Source: Viscum album
Lineage: Eukaryota; Streptophyta; Magnoliopsida; Santalales; Viscaceae
Assembly (NCBI GenBank): GCA_963277665.1
Contig: OY728147.1
Coordinates: 1,264,423,424-1,264,487,423, forward strand
DNA length: 64,000 nucleotides
Direction: 5' to 3'
Below the pieces are notes generated by a model that made no database searches, was not told the origin of the DNA, and saw only the letters and a program-made list of their open reading frames with translations. The position numbers and the translations under genes were made by a program. This document shows positions 11,934-24,462 of this stretch, piece after piece (position 1 is the stretch's first letter; each line of letters begins with the position of its first letter).

Positions 11934-12413
11934 TTCTAAACAATGTAATACACTAGGTTATTTTATAAATCCCAATACATAATTACAAATATTTAAAAAA
12001 CATAACATATATGGAAAAAAATTCATATAATACATAATCATAAAAAAAATCATTGCGGATGTATATACTCATAAAACCTTCATTATCATTTTTCATAAAA
12101 ATATGAATTATCATAAGAATATCTCCCGGGAGTGTCGTAACCAAGAGTGCATCAAGGCCTGTTATTGTGTAATAGGATACCCCATGTCAATCCCAAAACT
12201 CCTTATTAGATTTTTCACTCTTAGGTACATCTATTCCAGAGCCACCTTTACCTTATCATATATATATAGGGATGCATTATATGGAAAATACACAAAATCT
12301 CTACTTTAAAATTATTCTATGATGTTATTATATACTAATCCTCAAAGTATATATTATGGTAATGGTCTCTTATCAGAGTTTCTCTAAATCTAGTTTCCAA
12401 GGTCTATACTAAA
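11934..12413 (-). other. Leader between primer site and gag of A
   Basis: A 480-bp untranslated leader with no protein signal. The part 12121-12262, read on the minus strand, resembles F's leader around 61790-61944 (for example CCAAGAGTGCATCAAGGCCT here against the complement of AGGCCTTGCTGCACTCTTGG there). The leader is about 500 bp in F and 221 bp in D, so A and F share the longer type. Confidence 0.6.
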
Positions 12414-12428
12414 CATACTCTGATTCCA
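12414..12428 (-). other. Primer-binding site of A
   Basis: On the minus strand TGGAATCAGAGTATG follows the LTR end by two bases. It differs at one of the first eleven positions from the initiator Met tRNA complement TGGTATCAGAG. It fixes the strand of A and the left boundary of its 5' LTR. Confidence 0.8.
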
Positions 12429-14432
12429 ACAATAATTCCCCAACCACAGTTACCCAGAGTTGTGCATTATTACATAATTTCAGCATGATACAAGGAATCA
12501 TATCCCGAAGGACCGATCAGTTTATTATTCCTGGAAACAAGATACATACAGGAGTTCAACATTTCAACTTGAAAAGAAATACAACACTAATTTATTCCAT
12601 TAGAAACATTCAATCCTCCAAGATATTCTAACAAGTCACTCATTACTAACTTCTTCAAATCCTGGGAAAAAGAAACATAAGAATTGGGTGATCTCAAATG
12701 CTCTATAAGGGTAAGCAATATAGTGGATGAAAACATAAATATTAGGCGTGGTGAATAATTTAAAACACAATGTTTAACAAATATTAAACAATAACACTTT
12801 TTGGCAGGAATATGAGATGAGTAAATAATGACATAATAAAACATTGTTATGGGTATTATACTAGTCGAATAACCACATGAAATATCAATAATATTTCATA
12901 ATTTGTGAATGTATAATGCCAGACATTCCAAAAAATCTTGTCAAGGCCTCGACCAAGATGTCTAAAAATGATATAGGCCTCAGCCAAGACCATAAATCAA
13001 CTTGGGAAAGGCCTTAGAAAATTCCACGTCTAATTGTCTCATGTGACCTACAGATGCAACAAGTATCTATAGCGGGCTCCACCCATCACTTAATATGTCC
13101 AATACAATCCTCATATGAAAATTTTGAAACATAACATAAATATTTGTATTAAAACTTGCATACGAAATATCAATACATTCACCCTAAACAATGAATGCTT
13201 TAAAAATAACACATCAGCAGTCAAACATGTCGCCAAGCCTTCAATACAATATGGAATATTTTTATCCTAATAAATCAACTTCTAACAAGAATAATATCAT
13301 GTAAAAGATATTGAAATAGATAAAAATGATCAGAAAAAATCATTGAGATAAATATACCTTTTTAATGAAATCATTTAAAAGTATTATAAAGGATGTAATT
13401 TAAAATATTGTTTTATATTAAATTTTTCCTCACCACTTTGACACTTTCAAAAATAATTAACATTTTAAAACATTCATGTCCATATAAATAAATCCTTAAA
13501 ACCATTTTGAAAACATGGAAATTAATGAGAAGTGTTTAGAATAATATATCGTTAAAAAATTTAAAATGAAGTTTTATTAAAAAGTACCTTAAAAATAATC
13601 CCTTTGGAAACAATTTTATGAATCATGTACATGACAAATAAATAAGTCCTAGTAGATAATTACGTAAAAATAACCTCAAATAATAATGATATTGGGAAAT
13701 TAACCCTTACCTTTCACTTTTCATGGGTTGAGGGTTCTTTTAACCTCATGTCTAATGACCATTATATGTTATTAAATAATAATAGAACCATATTAATTTT
13801 TATGATATAATTCATTATTCATTTGTGACATTATACTACCTATTTAATAATGATTTTCATTTCAAATTAACATTTTGGTAAATAGTCGCTTTCTTTATCT
13901 TATGTTGTTTAACTTGTTATTCTTGATATTATCGTTTAGACCATGATTTACATAGCTAAAGAATGTGAAAAATGCTATATATCATATATATTTTGAAAAT
14001 AAGTATGTATAATAGATAGATATAAGAAATGTAAAACACCTTTTATAGAGATGGTAGGCTGTACGTACGCATAAATGTTGTTTCCATTTTCATATCGTAT
14101 TGAATGGAAGTAAGTGAATACGATATATGTATGTATGTATATATATATTGTTTAAGTATCACTATTATGTAATATATCACATACATATTAATAATATATA
14201 CTTTTATAATCATCGTTGAATGGTGAATGTGGAAAAGAATCTCATCGCGTTGTGGATATAGTAATCCGTGCATTTGCAGGAGCGACAACATCATTATATT
14301 AATGGTGAAATCGTATGTAATTGGATGGTATATCATATATAAAAAATTATTAACATGTTATATTTATTATTTACATCATTTATACTTATTATTACAACCA
14401 TCCAAATAATGAAGTGTTTAAATAACAAACTA

Positions 14433-14477
14433 CACCTTGACGTGGAGATGGTTAGCCTTTTGTTCACACGTTTGGTG
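14433..14477 (-). promoter_or_regulatory. 45-bp dyad motif in A LTR
   Basis: A 45-bp block bounded by CACC and GGTG, containing the conserved words GTGGAGATGG and, decayed, ACACGTTTGG. It is the counterpart of 24418-24462 in D and lies 337 bp from the TATA box (336 in D and E). A second, more decayed copy with GTACGTACGC is near 14037-14081. Confidence 0.5.
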
Positions 14478-14641
14478 AATTGTCATTTATAGGGTGGATA
14501 GAATAAAGAATATGGTAGTAACATATTTATAATAGTATCAAAATATGTATATGTTATTGGGATTATTATTATAGTATGGAAACAACAGTGAAATATTAAT
14601 TGGAATAAGAAAAAAACTTTGAAGAGGCTGGTGAAATTATT

Positions 14642-14643
14642 AC
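14642..14643 (-). promoter_or_regulatory. Candidate 5' splice site in A LTR
   Basis: On the minus strand GAAGAAGAG/GTAATA, 171 bp downstream of the TATA box. The same word and distance occur in D (170 bp) and E (170 bp). The acceptor partner would be at 11936-11937, just before gag. Confidence 0.45.
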
Positions 14644-14813
14644 CTCTTCTTCGGGAGTTTCATTTTGAGATGATCAAAAGGGATCCATAGGTTGGATTTA
14701 TGATCAACGTAAGGCCTCTAGGTTGAAGGGATGATAGTTTAGAGGATATTAGGGTCAGTTTTGTCCATGCCTAATGGCTTTGGAGTTGTGAAATTAAGAG
14801 AAGTGGATGTGCC

Positions 14814-14821
14814 CTTTTATA
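14814..14821 (-). promoter_or_regulatory. TATA box of A LTR
   Basis: TATAAAAG on the minus strand within CCCTTATAAAAGGGC, almost identical to the TATA context in D's LTRs. It probably sets the U3/R boundary about 30 bp downstream. Confidence 0.7.
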
Positions 14822-15202
14822 AGGGATGTGAGGGTCACTTTAAGAAACATTTGAAATAATATAATATAATCATTTTTTGTTAATAATGGCTCTAAAATGA
14901 GTTATTTCGATCCTTATGTGGTTTTGGGTCGATATAATATCAACCAATATGTTTAAAAAAATTAGTTTACAATTTTAACATTATATTATTTATTTAACTC
15001 TTAGTTAAATAGTTTAACATTTATTGTGACTTCTTGTATTGTTTCACTGGATAGTTAACAAACATACTATAAAATTCCAAGAGAAGATCAAGTGGTTCAT
15101 GAATTAAATATATAAAATTATTTAATACTTTTTTACTAACCATACATTTTTAGGATTATTATATCAAACAATAATATGGTATTGGTTTTAAAAAATAATT
15201 TC

Positions 15203-15216
15203 TGTCAATTTTGACA
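15203..15216 (-). promoter_or_regulatory. U3 inverted repeat in A LTR
   Basis: TGTCAATTTTGACA is an inverted repeat of TGTCAA and TTGACA, 382 bp upstream of A's TATA box. Both D LTRs and E have it at 388 bp. TTGAC resembles a W-box core and TGTCA/TGACA resembles TALE-homeodomain sites; the binding factor is unknown. Confidence 0.5.
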
Positions 15217-16893
15217 CTATTTGGTATTTTGTTTTTGTGAAAGTCATAACAAACATATCACTTCAAAAAAAGTAATCTAAACAACACTAACATGCCATAT
15301 TATCCTATATAATTTGTTTAATTCATCAGAATATAAAATTTACTTTTATTTGGATATTTATAATATAAATTATTTTAATATTTCATTAATAAAGAAATTT
15401 CTACATCATCATTGTGTCATAAATAAATTAAATTATATAATATCTAAAAATTATAAATAAAATACAATTATTTAGGAAATTTAATTATCCGTATAATAAA
15501 TATTTATAGTCTAATTTATATTGTGTGTAACCCTATACAAAAAATGGTTTAGTTTTTAAATTTTGAATTTAACACTTTTAACTCTTCTTTATGTAAAATA
15601 ATAATAAATTTCCTAATCCAATAAAAGTGGAACAAATAGGATCATATTTTATTCCTAGGTTTTTGTTTGGTCTAATTACAGTTTTCCAATAGAATTAGGA
15701 CATGTGTTAGGGTAATTATAATATCGATTTTACCCTTAATTACCCTATGTGCTTTTAACCGTGGTAAATAAAAGTCAAAAGTTAATATTCACTGGAAAAT
15801 TATTTTCATTTTATTTAACCTCATATTACATGCTTATTTGAACCATGTATCTAATATTTTTGAAATTCAACTCACAGAAACGGTAAAATTAACTTTTATG
15901 GAAATTTCTAAATGCCCCTAGAAGTAGGGTAAAAATGTTATAAAGTTCAATAAAATTTTATACAACTAATTTTATTATAAAATGACTCCAATTAATATAA
16001 TTGAACATATATAGGAATTATATATCAATTTTGACTTTAAATAAATTGGAATAAAAGAAATGATTATTTAAATTAAATGTCTGTTTTAAATAATAACGTC
16101 GTGTTTCTCATAATTCATAAAAAATGGTAAGTTTTTAGAAAAATTCCAAAAATTCACCCTATGAAAATTTTGACATTCATAATTCAAAAATGATTTCAAT
16201 TTTAAAAATTAAAAACATATTTGTAGAATTTATTAATTTAAATTTAATTACCGTTTTCAAAACCAAAAAGCGGGTTTTTAAAAAGTAAAAAATATCAAAA
16301 GAACGACATGTGTTTATAACAAATTAAAATTTAAAATTACATATAATGAACAAAATTTTATTAAATTATAAAAATAAAATCTAATTATACTTCAAAACCA
16401 TTCAAATTCATAATTTAACTTTATAAATTTTTTGATTAAAAAAGACGTTTTCAATTAAAACATCGTATTTTTTATATTCATCAAAAGATGAAAGTTTTCA
16501 TAAAAGTATAAATACTTTATCCAAACTAAATTTTTATGTCCCTCTTCAAAATAAGAAATTAATTTCAATAAATTTAACAAATTAAATTGTATAATATTTG
16601 TTTCAAAAAGGGTTCTTCATTAAAAGGTGGTAAAATTGCATTTTTTGGAAAAATACTTCTTTTATCTGAAAAAATGTATTTTTTTTCTTATATTATGTCT
16701 AAGAAACACATAATATGGATTTTAAAATTATATAGAGTATATAAGATTCAAAATGAAATTATTACTATTCATAACTTCTTTTTGAACAGTTAGGGTGGTA
16801 TGTTTTGGTGCGCTCAAACTCAGTGGTGCGTGTAGTGTAAGCTAGTAAATTAAATTAATGATATATCATACTATGAAATCATAGGGTGTTACA

Positions 16894-19604
16894 CTTTCCA
16901 TTGAGTTATTCTTATATAAATCTCAAGTTTACTCTTAATGATCATCGAATCTCAACATTTATTATTTTTTTCTTTCCCCATGTTATGAATAATGTTTAAT
17001 GAAGAATTTTTTTTGTGAAAATACTAATGGGATGATATTTATTGGGAAAATTAAGAATATTTCATTAATAAAGAATATTATCTAGGTTAATAATGGTTTT
17101 ATAATATTATAGACCTTAGGTGTGTATTAGTGTAATTTATTGAATTTTAATATAAAAATATATAATATTCATGTTTGATATTTCTATGTCTCTATAGTTC
17201 ATATTATAGGAAAGGATTATTTTACAATTTGAATCTAAAATTGGAAAAATTTAGAGAGATAATAATGGATACTTCAAAGGAAATTTTTTGGGATGTATCT
17301 AAGGACATGTATATGGATTTTTCAATTTATAGGAAAACAACTAAGAATATTGTAATGGATTGGAAAAGTCGTTTGTAAGAAATGAAATCCCAATCTAGAT
17401 ATTGCAACCGAATTTGGCACTGGCTCAGAGGTACTAAGGGATCAAAACACTAAAAAGGGCACAATGATATTGAATCTTTCACCACCTTGTTCATGAAAAT
17501 AATCCTTGACACACAACATATTTAACACTTCTTGGGGGTGGGGTTTTATTTGGATAGCAACTAACTCTTTATGAACCATCCTGATGGATTTAATGATATG
17601 ATTTCTATTAATGACCTTGGATAAACATATGGTGTTATATATTAAAAAGACTATGTCTTTATTTATACATTCTATAAGTGATTTTAATGATGATGTGTTT
17701 TTCCAGTAGAATTAGTGTTTCTCACACAATTCATTTTGGTTTTTTCAATGGTGTGAACCAGAAATAACTTGATTAACAATGAATATGAAGGAATTTTTTT
17801 TGATGAATATAAAATTGGGATGATTAATTAAATTATGGGTTGAAACTCACCAATTAAGAGTAGGATATATTTCATTGAGATTTCATGTATTAGTGGCTGT
17901 GGAGGATAGATGATTTATTTTTCCATATGATGATATTGTCAGAAGGAGTACTCAAGGGAATGTCTCAGAGGGTCCCGAATATGTTTTGGGAGTGAAATAG
18001 ATAAACATAATGGAAGTAAATATAAAAGAAAAATTAAATTGTTGATCAAGTAAATGGATAATAATATTGACCTCTAAACGATATCATTGATAGTTTAATT
18101 TTTAAATGTGAAAAAATAATAATTAATCATATATATTAATTTAATGTATATCTCACAATTACAATCATCATGGTATTATGAGTAATGAATATATTATTTA
18201 TGATGAATATAATAAAAATGAAATATAAATGAAAGAAATTTTTACTAATATGACATTTCATACAAATTCATTGTGTGTGAAGAAAGTCAATTGACTGAAT
18301 ATTTATTTATTTGGTACAATATAATATATATTTTTTAGTATTTTTTAGTTTGTAGTATCTTGAAACATAAATAGACAAATCCATATTAGATTTTCATTAT
18401 GAAGTTTTAATAATATGTTAAATGGTACTAGTGGACTTGAAATGTGATATAATAGAAGGGTAATATTTTGATGAAGGGAATGTAAACCTTAATTTGTTCT
18501 TAAGAATGAAAAAAAATTATTTATGATAAAATGATGATAGTAATATATAGAGTAAATTGGATAGTATTGATGACCTCTAAGATGATTATGGATTTGTTTT
18601 TATAGTTGTTAATGTTATTATTCGTTGAATTTAAAACATTACTAGATATATGGAACATGTTCAATAAACTATTTTTGTATTCAATAAATGATGTATAATT
18701 CATTATTTCAATGAGTTTTTAGGATAATTTTATTTTTTAGAATACTTATATAGAATATATGATAAAGCCATTCACATTCTATTCTTTTAACCAATAAGAG
18801 TAACATAAAAATACATTGATGATTAATGTTATTTTTTTGTGAAATTTTGTTGACTTATTTAATAATTTTTACTTTTTAAAGTGTTGTAAGTTTAACGATT
18901 TTTAGAGTGTTTTATGATGAAAATTGGAAGCGATTTAAGGGACAAACATATTATATCACCATATAATGATTTATCTATATTGTATAACTAGTATTAAAAT
19001 TTTTAACTAGTGATAGAAATAAATAAATTTCATTCTATTTGTGGATTTTATGATCTCTTAGTCTTTTAGGAACAACATGTTCATGTTTATTTATTGGATT
19101 TACTGATGATGTGGAACGTAGATCAAGTATCAACCAATATATGAGATTGTGATTATGAAATATAATGAAATCAAATAAGAATATTTACCCATGAAAATAA
19201 TTCTACATTATAAAATGGATATTGAAACAAACTGTTTTCATGTTATAATCATTTTTATCACATCAATGAATCATTCACAACACATTGGTTTATGGATTTA
19301 AGGTTATCAACATTCTCTGGATAACTGACTTTCTTGTGATAAATTTTCACTATCAATATCCTTAAGTATTTTCGAGATATTTTTCCCATATATGTCTATG
19401 TTTTTACATTAATCTTATATTCACCTATTTGGAAACCTAGTATGTCTTATTCTATATAACCATTACACATCCCATTCTCTTTTTTCAAGATTTCCTTATG
19501 AATTTTAGGATGTGGGATTCTATAAAAGAATTTCCAGATGTAAATCCTTTAAAGACAAAGATCAGATTCAAGGGATAATTTTATTTTAAGGGCATAGAAT
19601 ATTC
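16894..19604. other. Unassigned AT-rich stretch between A and E
   Basis: 2.7 kb of AT-rich sequence. Short open frames (for example 17175-17378) show no family motif I can trust. The right end (19571-19600) resembles, on the + strand, the D sequence around its purine tract (TTCGAGGGCGAAATTG then TTTTAAGGGGGG; here TTCAAGGGATAATTTTA then TTTTAAGGGCATAG). It could be the 3' end of another decayed + strand Ty3-gypsy element, into which A and E inserted at either side. I see no gene or RNA. Confidence 0.35.
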
Positions 19605-21265
19605 TAATGACCTATGTTTGACATACATGTACATTAAATTTCTTTTAAATAATACTTAATTCATTACAAAAATATATACCCAAAGACCATATAAGTTTAT
19701 AGTCTTTGAAAACGTGGAACATTATCTTCTAACATGGTGAAATATAATTAACATCTTCTATAAAGATCATCCCCTTTTGTTTTACTACCTAAATACATTT
19801 TTTATATGCTTTAAAAAAAATAAAAAGGGTGGGATAAAATGTACAGTAAGGGTAATCAATTGAGATCATAAAACAAACCATAAACCTAATAGTGTAAAAA
19901 CATGAACACAATTTTTAAATATAAATATCCTGATTCATGAAGTAAATCTTGGAAGTATGTATGGAATAGATCATAAAGGATAATTAACCATGATAAAAAA
20001 GAATTTACATAAAAAAAATTGTGGAAAACAAATAATCACATAATATGATTTCTATAGTAGCCAAGGCATTACTGCCAAGACCATCATAGTGGATAAATTC
20101 CATTATTAAACCCATTTTACCTTCCATTACTTCCAAGTTATACTGTAGTAGATTTAATTTCCATTCCATTCATGTATATCACATGACATATAAATCTTTA
20201 AACAATGAATTTTAGGGAGATATACCTCCCACCCATATCATAGTGAAATCATTATTATAAATGTTCCACAAATACATAAATCATTCATTATATCATAATC
20301 CATGAAATAAAATGGGTTTCTTAAAATTCATTTCATCACAATCCAGATAAAATTAAAAGATTTAATTAATATAATTCCCTAATAAACACAATTAAATAAA
20401 ATTAAAAGTATGGATAGTAACATAACCATATGTCATCTTGGATGGAAAATAATTTTTTATAAAACTCTTGAAATTAAATTAGGTGGAAATTATCCTTTCT
20501 TCTTCAAAAATGTTTTCTTTTCTCAGAAATCCCATATAATTTTAAATTAAAATAATTTATTTGAAAATAAACATGAAATAGTGTTGAATAAAATTCATGG
20601 AAATATATTGTCATGAAACCGTAAAAAACCACTCAATATGTATAATTTAAAAAAACATTCTTCTCGTACTCTTGTCGGAAACATAAAAAAGTCCCTCTTA
20701 TGGGAAATGAAAGAATGATTCCTTCGATAAATTTTAATAAAACATCACGAATGAGAAAAATTAACATTATAAATTGTAGAAGAATAGAAATAATATTATA
20801 TATTTAAGAAACATGAATGTGAATGATAAATATACCCCAGTAAATACATACGATGAAACAATATTAGATAATACTGGGATTGCAAAATTACCCCTTACCA
20901 AAGGTCCGATATTATTTTTATGTTCTTATACATGTTCTGAAAAATGTGTTCTTGTTCCTATTATTTTGATATAATTATAACATATAATGAATGATATTAT
21001 AATAATATATATTATGTTTATTCATTCAATTTATTTTTTTAATAATGATTTAATAGAGATCATGTAGAATGAATCGCATGATATCTTTTAGATGGTAGGA
21101 TATATGTACACATGAGTGATGATATTGTTCTTATAATTGTTGAATGATATTGAAATGGATGGTTTATAGTATTTCAGAATCAATATAATTTAATTATAAT
21201 CATAAATTTTTAGTACATCTATAAGTATACCCATCCTGGTAAGTTGGTGATGACCTAAAATATTA

Positions 21266-21310
21266 CACCACAGTGTGGAGATGGTAAGCCATATGTACGC
21301 ACGCGTGGTG
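21266..21310 (-). promoter_or_regulatory. 45-bp dyad motif in E LTR
   Basis: Exactly 45 bp with arms CACCAC and GTGGTG, enclosing GTACGCACGCG and GTGGAGATGG, read against D's 24418-24462. It lies 336 bp from E's TATA box, as in D. A decayed second copy is at about 21077-21121, 189 bp away (185 in D). Confidence 0.55.
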
Positions 21311-21474
21311 ATTTCAATATTCATATGATGGGTAGAAGATGAAATACAATTGTTTCATATTAATAAAAATATATTATTATACGAGTGACACTAGATTTTT
21401 TATTTTGTAATGAAACAACTCATGAAGAGGATGTAGAAGATGATAGAAGTTTGATAGAATTGGTAGAAGAGATT

Positions 21475-21476
21475 AC
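21475..21476 (-). promoter_or_regulatory. Candidate 5' splice site in E LTR
   Basis: On the minus strand GAAGATGAG/GTAATC, 170 bp downstream of the TATA box. In the E 5' LTR the equivalent would lie beyond the window; the acceptor would be 58246-58247. Confidence 0.42.
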
Positions 21477-21645
21477 CTCATCTTCGATGTTATTCCTATA
21501 AATCTTCTCGTAGAGTGCTGTAGATGGTATTTTAAGAAGACCCGAACTTCTAGAACATTTCCATGAATATTTAAAAGGGAAATTAGTATGGTATGGTCAT
21601 GTTTTAAGGATCAAAATGATGTAATGAGTTACGGGAGGAAGTTCC

Positions 21646-21653
21646 CTTTTATA
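21646..21653 (-). promoter_or_regulatory. TATA box of E LTR
   Basis: TATAAAAG on the minus strand, the same octamer as in the A and D LTRs. Confidence 0.65.
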
Positions 21654-22040
21654 ATATAGGTGAGGGAACTTTTAGAAGCCTCAAAAATATTAATTTATAA
21701 TGAAATTAAACCGCACAAAAAACCTACAATGTTTCCAAATATATAATATGAGATGATATATGGTTTTAGTATCATCATCCAATATATTTTGGACAAGTTT
21801 ATCTATCCATTCAAACCTTATCTTTTCAATATAACAATTAGATATTCTATTTCATTTTATCTTGGGTAACAAATATTTCAATATTAAAATGGTAAACAAC
21901 TTTCATATTTTATTTCAATTGGTTCATAAATAAATAATTTAGAACATATTGTACAACATAATAATTATTATATATTATTTAGAAATGTTTCATAATTTAT
22001 AAATAATTTTATAAAACACTATTTTACCAAAATACCAATT

Positions 22041-22056
22041 GTGTCAATTTTGACAC
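22041..22056 (-). promoter_or_regulatory. U3 inverted repeat in E LTR
   Basis: GTGTCAATTTTGACAC, two 7-bp arms around a 2-bp centre, 388 bp upstream of E's TATA box. It is unmutated, although the flanking LTR sequence differs widely from D and A. Confidence 0.55.
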
Positions 22057-22642
22057 TATTATTTTTCTCAAATTTTAAAAATATCAAGATAAGCGGTTAT
22101 CCTCAAACCAAATATTTTATAATATCACTATGGTTTCATAGAATTTATGAAATTAATTGGAACAATAATTTTTCCATTTTATATTTATTCTTATATTATT
22201 AATTACATTTATTTGAAATTTCCCTTAATTAAATAAGTACAAAATCAACATTCTATAATTATTTAGTATACACATTTGATGAAGAAAAATTAAAAATAAA
22301 ATTCTATTATTCATATAAATTTATTAAATTTCATTACAATATATGTAGTCAAATTTATTTGTTTGAAAATCCAACATAACAAATGTTATACATATTAATA
22401 TATTATTTTGAAAATTTTATCATTACTTTAAATAAAAAAATATAATTGTCCTAATCAATTCCATATTGATGAAAATGGCCCCAAATTCACCCATTGGATT
22501 ATAATGGTCCCTATGTACTATATAAATAAAATTTGGAAAGGTGGTTTTCCCTTTAATGGTTATTATCATCATAATAAAAATCTGTTAATTCATTTTTCAT
22601 TAATTAAATATATTCTATATCATCCATATATAAAACATTAAG

Positions 22643-22647
22643 GTAAT
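22643..22647. other. Target-site duplication of D, left copy
   Basis: GTAAT immediately before D's TGTAACACCC. The same five bases follow D's 3' LTR at 34602-34606. This exact pair fixes both ends of D. Confidence 0.88.
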
Positions 22648-23671
22648 TGTAACACCCGAGACTTTTATGTTATATAAATCATCAAAGTAATCTTTTTCTA
22701 CACAACACTTGCTTGGCTTGCTTTACACGCAATCGCGACCTTCCTCGATAGCTTGCGTCGTACGCAATACCGAGTCTCACTAAACAACAATATGCTATTA
22801 AAACTAGCCGTTAAGAATAGTAATAACCACTTTTTGAAATTTGATAAATTTTATTTTTCAAAATGGACTTCATTTTTGGACTCAGAATATCGAAATTAGC
22901 CTAGGGTGAAATTTTGGTATTTTTCTGAAAACTTTCAATTTTTGATGAATAGTGAAACCACTAAGTGGTAGGTTAAAAACTGAATTTTGCATAAAACTTA
23001 ATTTTACCGCTTCTATGATTGGAATTTAGAAAATCCGAGAGACACGGTTAATATCAAGGACTAAAATGTGGTTCAATGAGATGAAAATAATTTTTTGGTG
23101 AATAGTAACTTTTTACTTTTTTTACCGCGGTTAATAGTAAATAGGGTAACTAAGGGTAAATATGATATTAATATTACCCTAACACATGTCCTAATTCTAT
23201 TGGACAAGTGTAATTAGACCAAAAACAATCTTAGGAATAAAATATGACCATTTAGGCCCACTTGGATTAGATTAGGACATTTATTATTAATTTATTTAAA
23301 GAAGGGTTAAAATAGTTAAAATCAAAGTTTAATAAGTAAATCATTTTTAATATGGGGTTATACATAAGATAAATTCAATTGTAAATATTCATTAGAAATC
23401 TAAAAATATTTCCTACATGATGATATTTTATTTGTAATTTTTAGACATCAAATAGTGTAATTTATTTATGACACAAAGATGATACAGTAATTATCTTATT
23501 AATGAAATATTGACATAATTGATGTTATAAACACCAAAATAAATGTAATTTGAGACTTTTTATGAATTAAACTAATTTTATAGGTTACTATGATATATTA
23601 ATGTTGATTTAATCAACTTGTTTTGAACATATAAATCTTTTATGACTTTAAAAAAAATCATATATCAAATA

Positions 23672-23687
23672 GTGTCAAAATTGACAC
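23672..23687 (+). promoter_or_regulatory. U3 inverted repeat in D 5' LTR
   Basis: GTGTCAAAATTGACAC, two 7-bp arms around AA, ends 388 bp before the TATA box. It is the same motif and spacing as in E and in the D 3' LTR (32021-32036). Probably a transcription-factor dimer site. Confidence 0.55.
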
Positions 23688-24074
23688 AAAATAGTTTTTA
23701 AATCAAATATTATATTATTAATTGTTATTTTATTCCTACAAATCTAAGGTTCGGCCAAATGACTTAGATAATGATATATATTTTAATGATAAACAATTTG
23801 GGGTTCGTTTGGCATGTTATAGTAAGTGTATTAACCATATAGTGAAAGAAAACAAAAAGACATGGTAAAAGTTAAATTATTTAACTTAGAGTTAAATCTA
23901 ATTGATAAGGTTAAAATAATACCCTAAACTTGTCTAAATCCTATTGGTTGATAGGATTTCGACCCTTCCCCACTTTATCTTCGAAATAAGACCCTTTGGA
24001 ACCATTATAAACCGATTTTGACTTTAATATAAAATAATATTTTGAGATATTCCTAAGGTGCCCCTCTCCTCCCT

Positions 24075-24082
24075 TATAAAAG
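24075..24082 (+). promoter_or_regulatory. TATA box of D 5' LTR
   Basis: TATAAAAG within CCTCCCTTATAAAAGGGCAC, followed by a pyrimidine-rich CACCTCCTCCCCC run. The likely transcription start is about 25-35 bp downstream, which would define the U3/R junction near 24105. Confidence 0.75.
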
Positions 24083-24417
24083 GGCACCTCCTCCCCCTCC
24101 TCCTCACACCAAATTGAGCACTCAAGCTCGGCCAACCCCTGCCATTTTCTCCTCTCCACTTCCCTAGAATAATCCTAGAGGTCCTGGTCTTCTCCAAAGA
24201 CCAATATTAGTTCCTTAAGTGGAGGATTCAAAGATGCGTTCCAAAGAAGAGGTAATATCCATTACCGATCTTTTCAATTTCTTTCTTCTTCAACTTCTTC
24301 TTCTTTAGTTGTTTCATGATAAAGTAATAACATCAGTATTACATACATACTGATATGTTATTATAAATATGAAACAACCCTAATTCACCTTCTATCCATC
24401 CTACGGAAAAATGAAAT

Positions 24418-24462
24418 CACCACGCGTGCGTACGTACGGAATACCGTCTCCACGCCGTGGTG
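24418..24462 (+). promoter_or_regulatory. 45-bp dyad, copy 1 (D 5' LTR)
   Basis: Arms CACCACG and CGTGGTG close a 45-bp block with the palindromic core CGTACGTACG and GGAATACCGTCTCCACG. Copy 2 at 24603 has the same core but different arms that still pair, which suggests a structure rather than just conserved sequence. Confidence 0.6.

Larger units (their letters stand above)
11267..16893 (-). mobile_element. Element A: minus-strand Ty3-gypsy, 5' part
   Basis: The 5' end of a minus-strand chromovirus-type element. Read from the right: 5' LTR (16893 to 12431), primer site, leader and deleted gag. The pol region is interrupted or replaced where G begins at 11266, and A's 3' LTR would lie left of the window. 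LTR length and landmarks (TATA box, 45-bp dyad, inverted repeat) match element E, and the leader resembles element F, so A, D, E and F are one broad family. The stretch 11267-11453 is probably decayed protease/pol, but I cannot align it confidently. Confidence 0.75.
12431..16893 (-). repeat. 5' LTR of A (4.46 kb)
   Basis: On the minus strand it runs from TGTAACACCC (16893) to the base before the primer site. It lines up with the reassembled E 3' LTR of similar length and, more loosely, with D's LTR. Matching marks are the CG-richer leading edge (GGTGCGTGTAGTG near 16825), the inverted repeat, TATA box, donor-like site and 45-bp dyad. Otherwise it is AT-rich and non-coding, so 12.4-16.9 kb holds no gene. 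Confidence 0.8.
19605..22647 (-). repeat. E 3' LTR, part 1 (R-U5 and some U3)
   Basis: Matches the A LTR and the U5 end at 58511-59002 (shared blocks ATACTTAATT, ATACCCAAAGAC and TAGCCAAGGCATT at 20055 and 58973). It contains a TATA box, donor-like site, two 45-bp dyads and the inverted repeat on the minus strand. It is cut at 22647 by insertion of D and resumes at 34607. No coding signal. Confidence 0.75.

Noticed and set aside
17175..17378. 67-codon frame with a vague pol-like look (KEIFWDVSKDM)
   Set aside because: The likeness to the integrase zinc segment does not hold over more than a few residues, and key His and Cys are missing.
22725..22775. Host CpG island or gene promoter
   Set aside because: The CG-rich patch is the leading edge of D's LTR and is repeated at 31075-31125.
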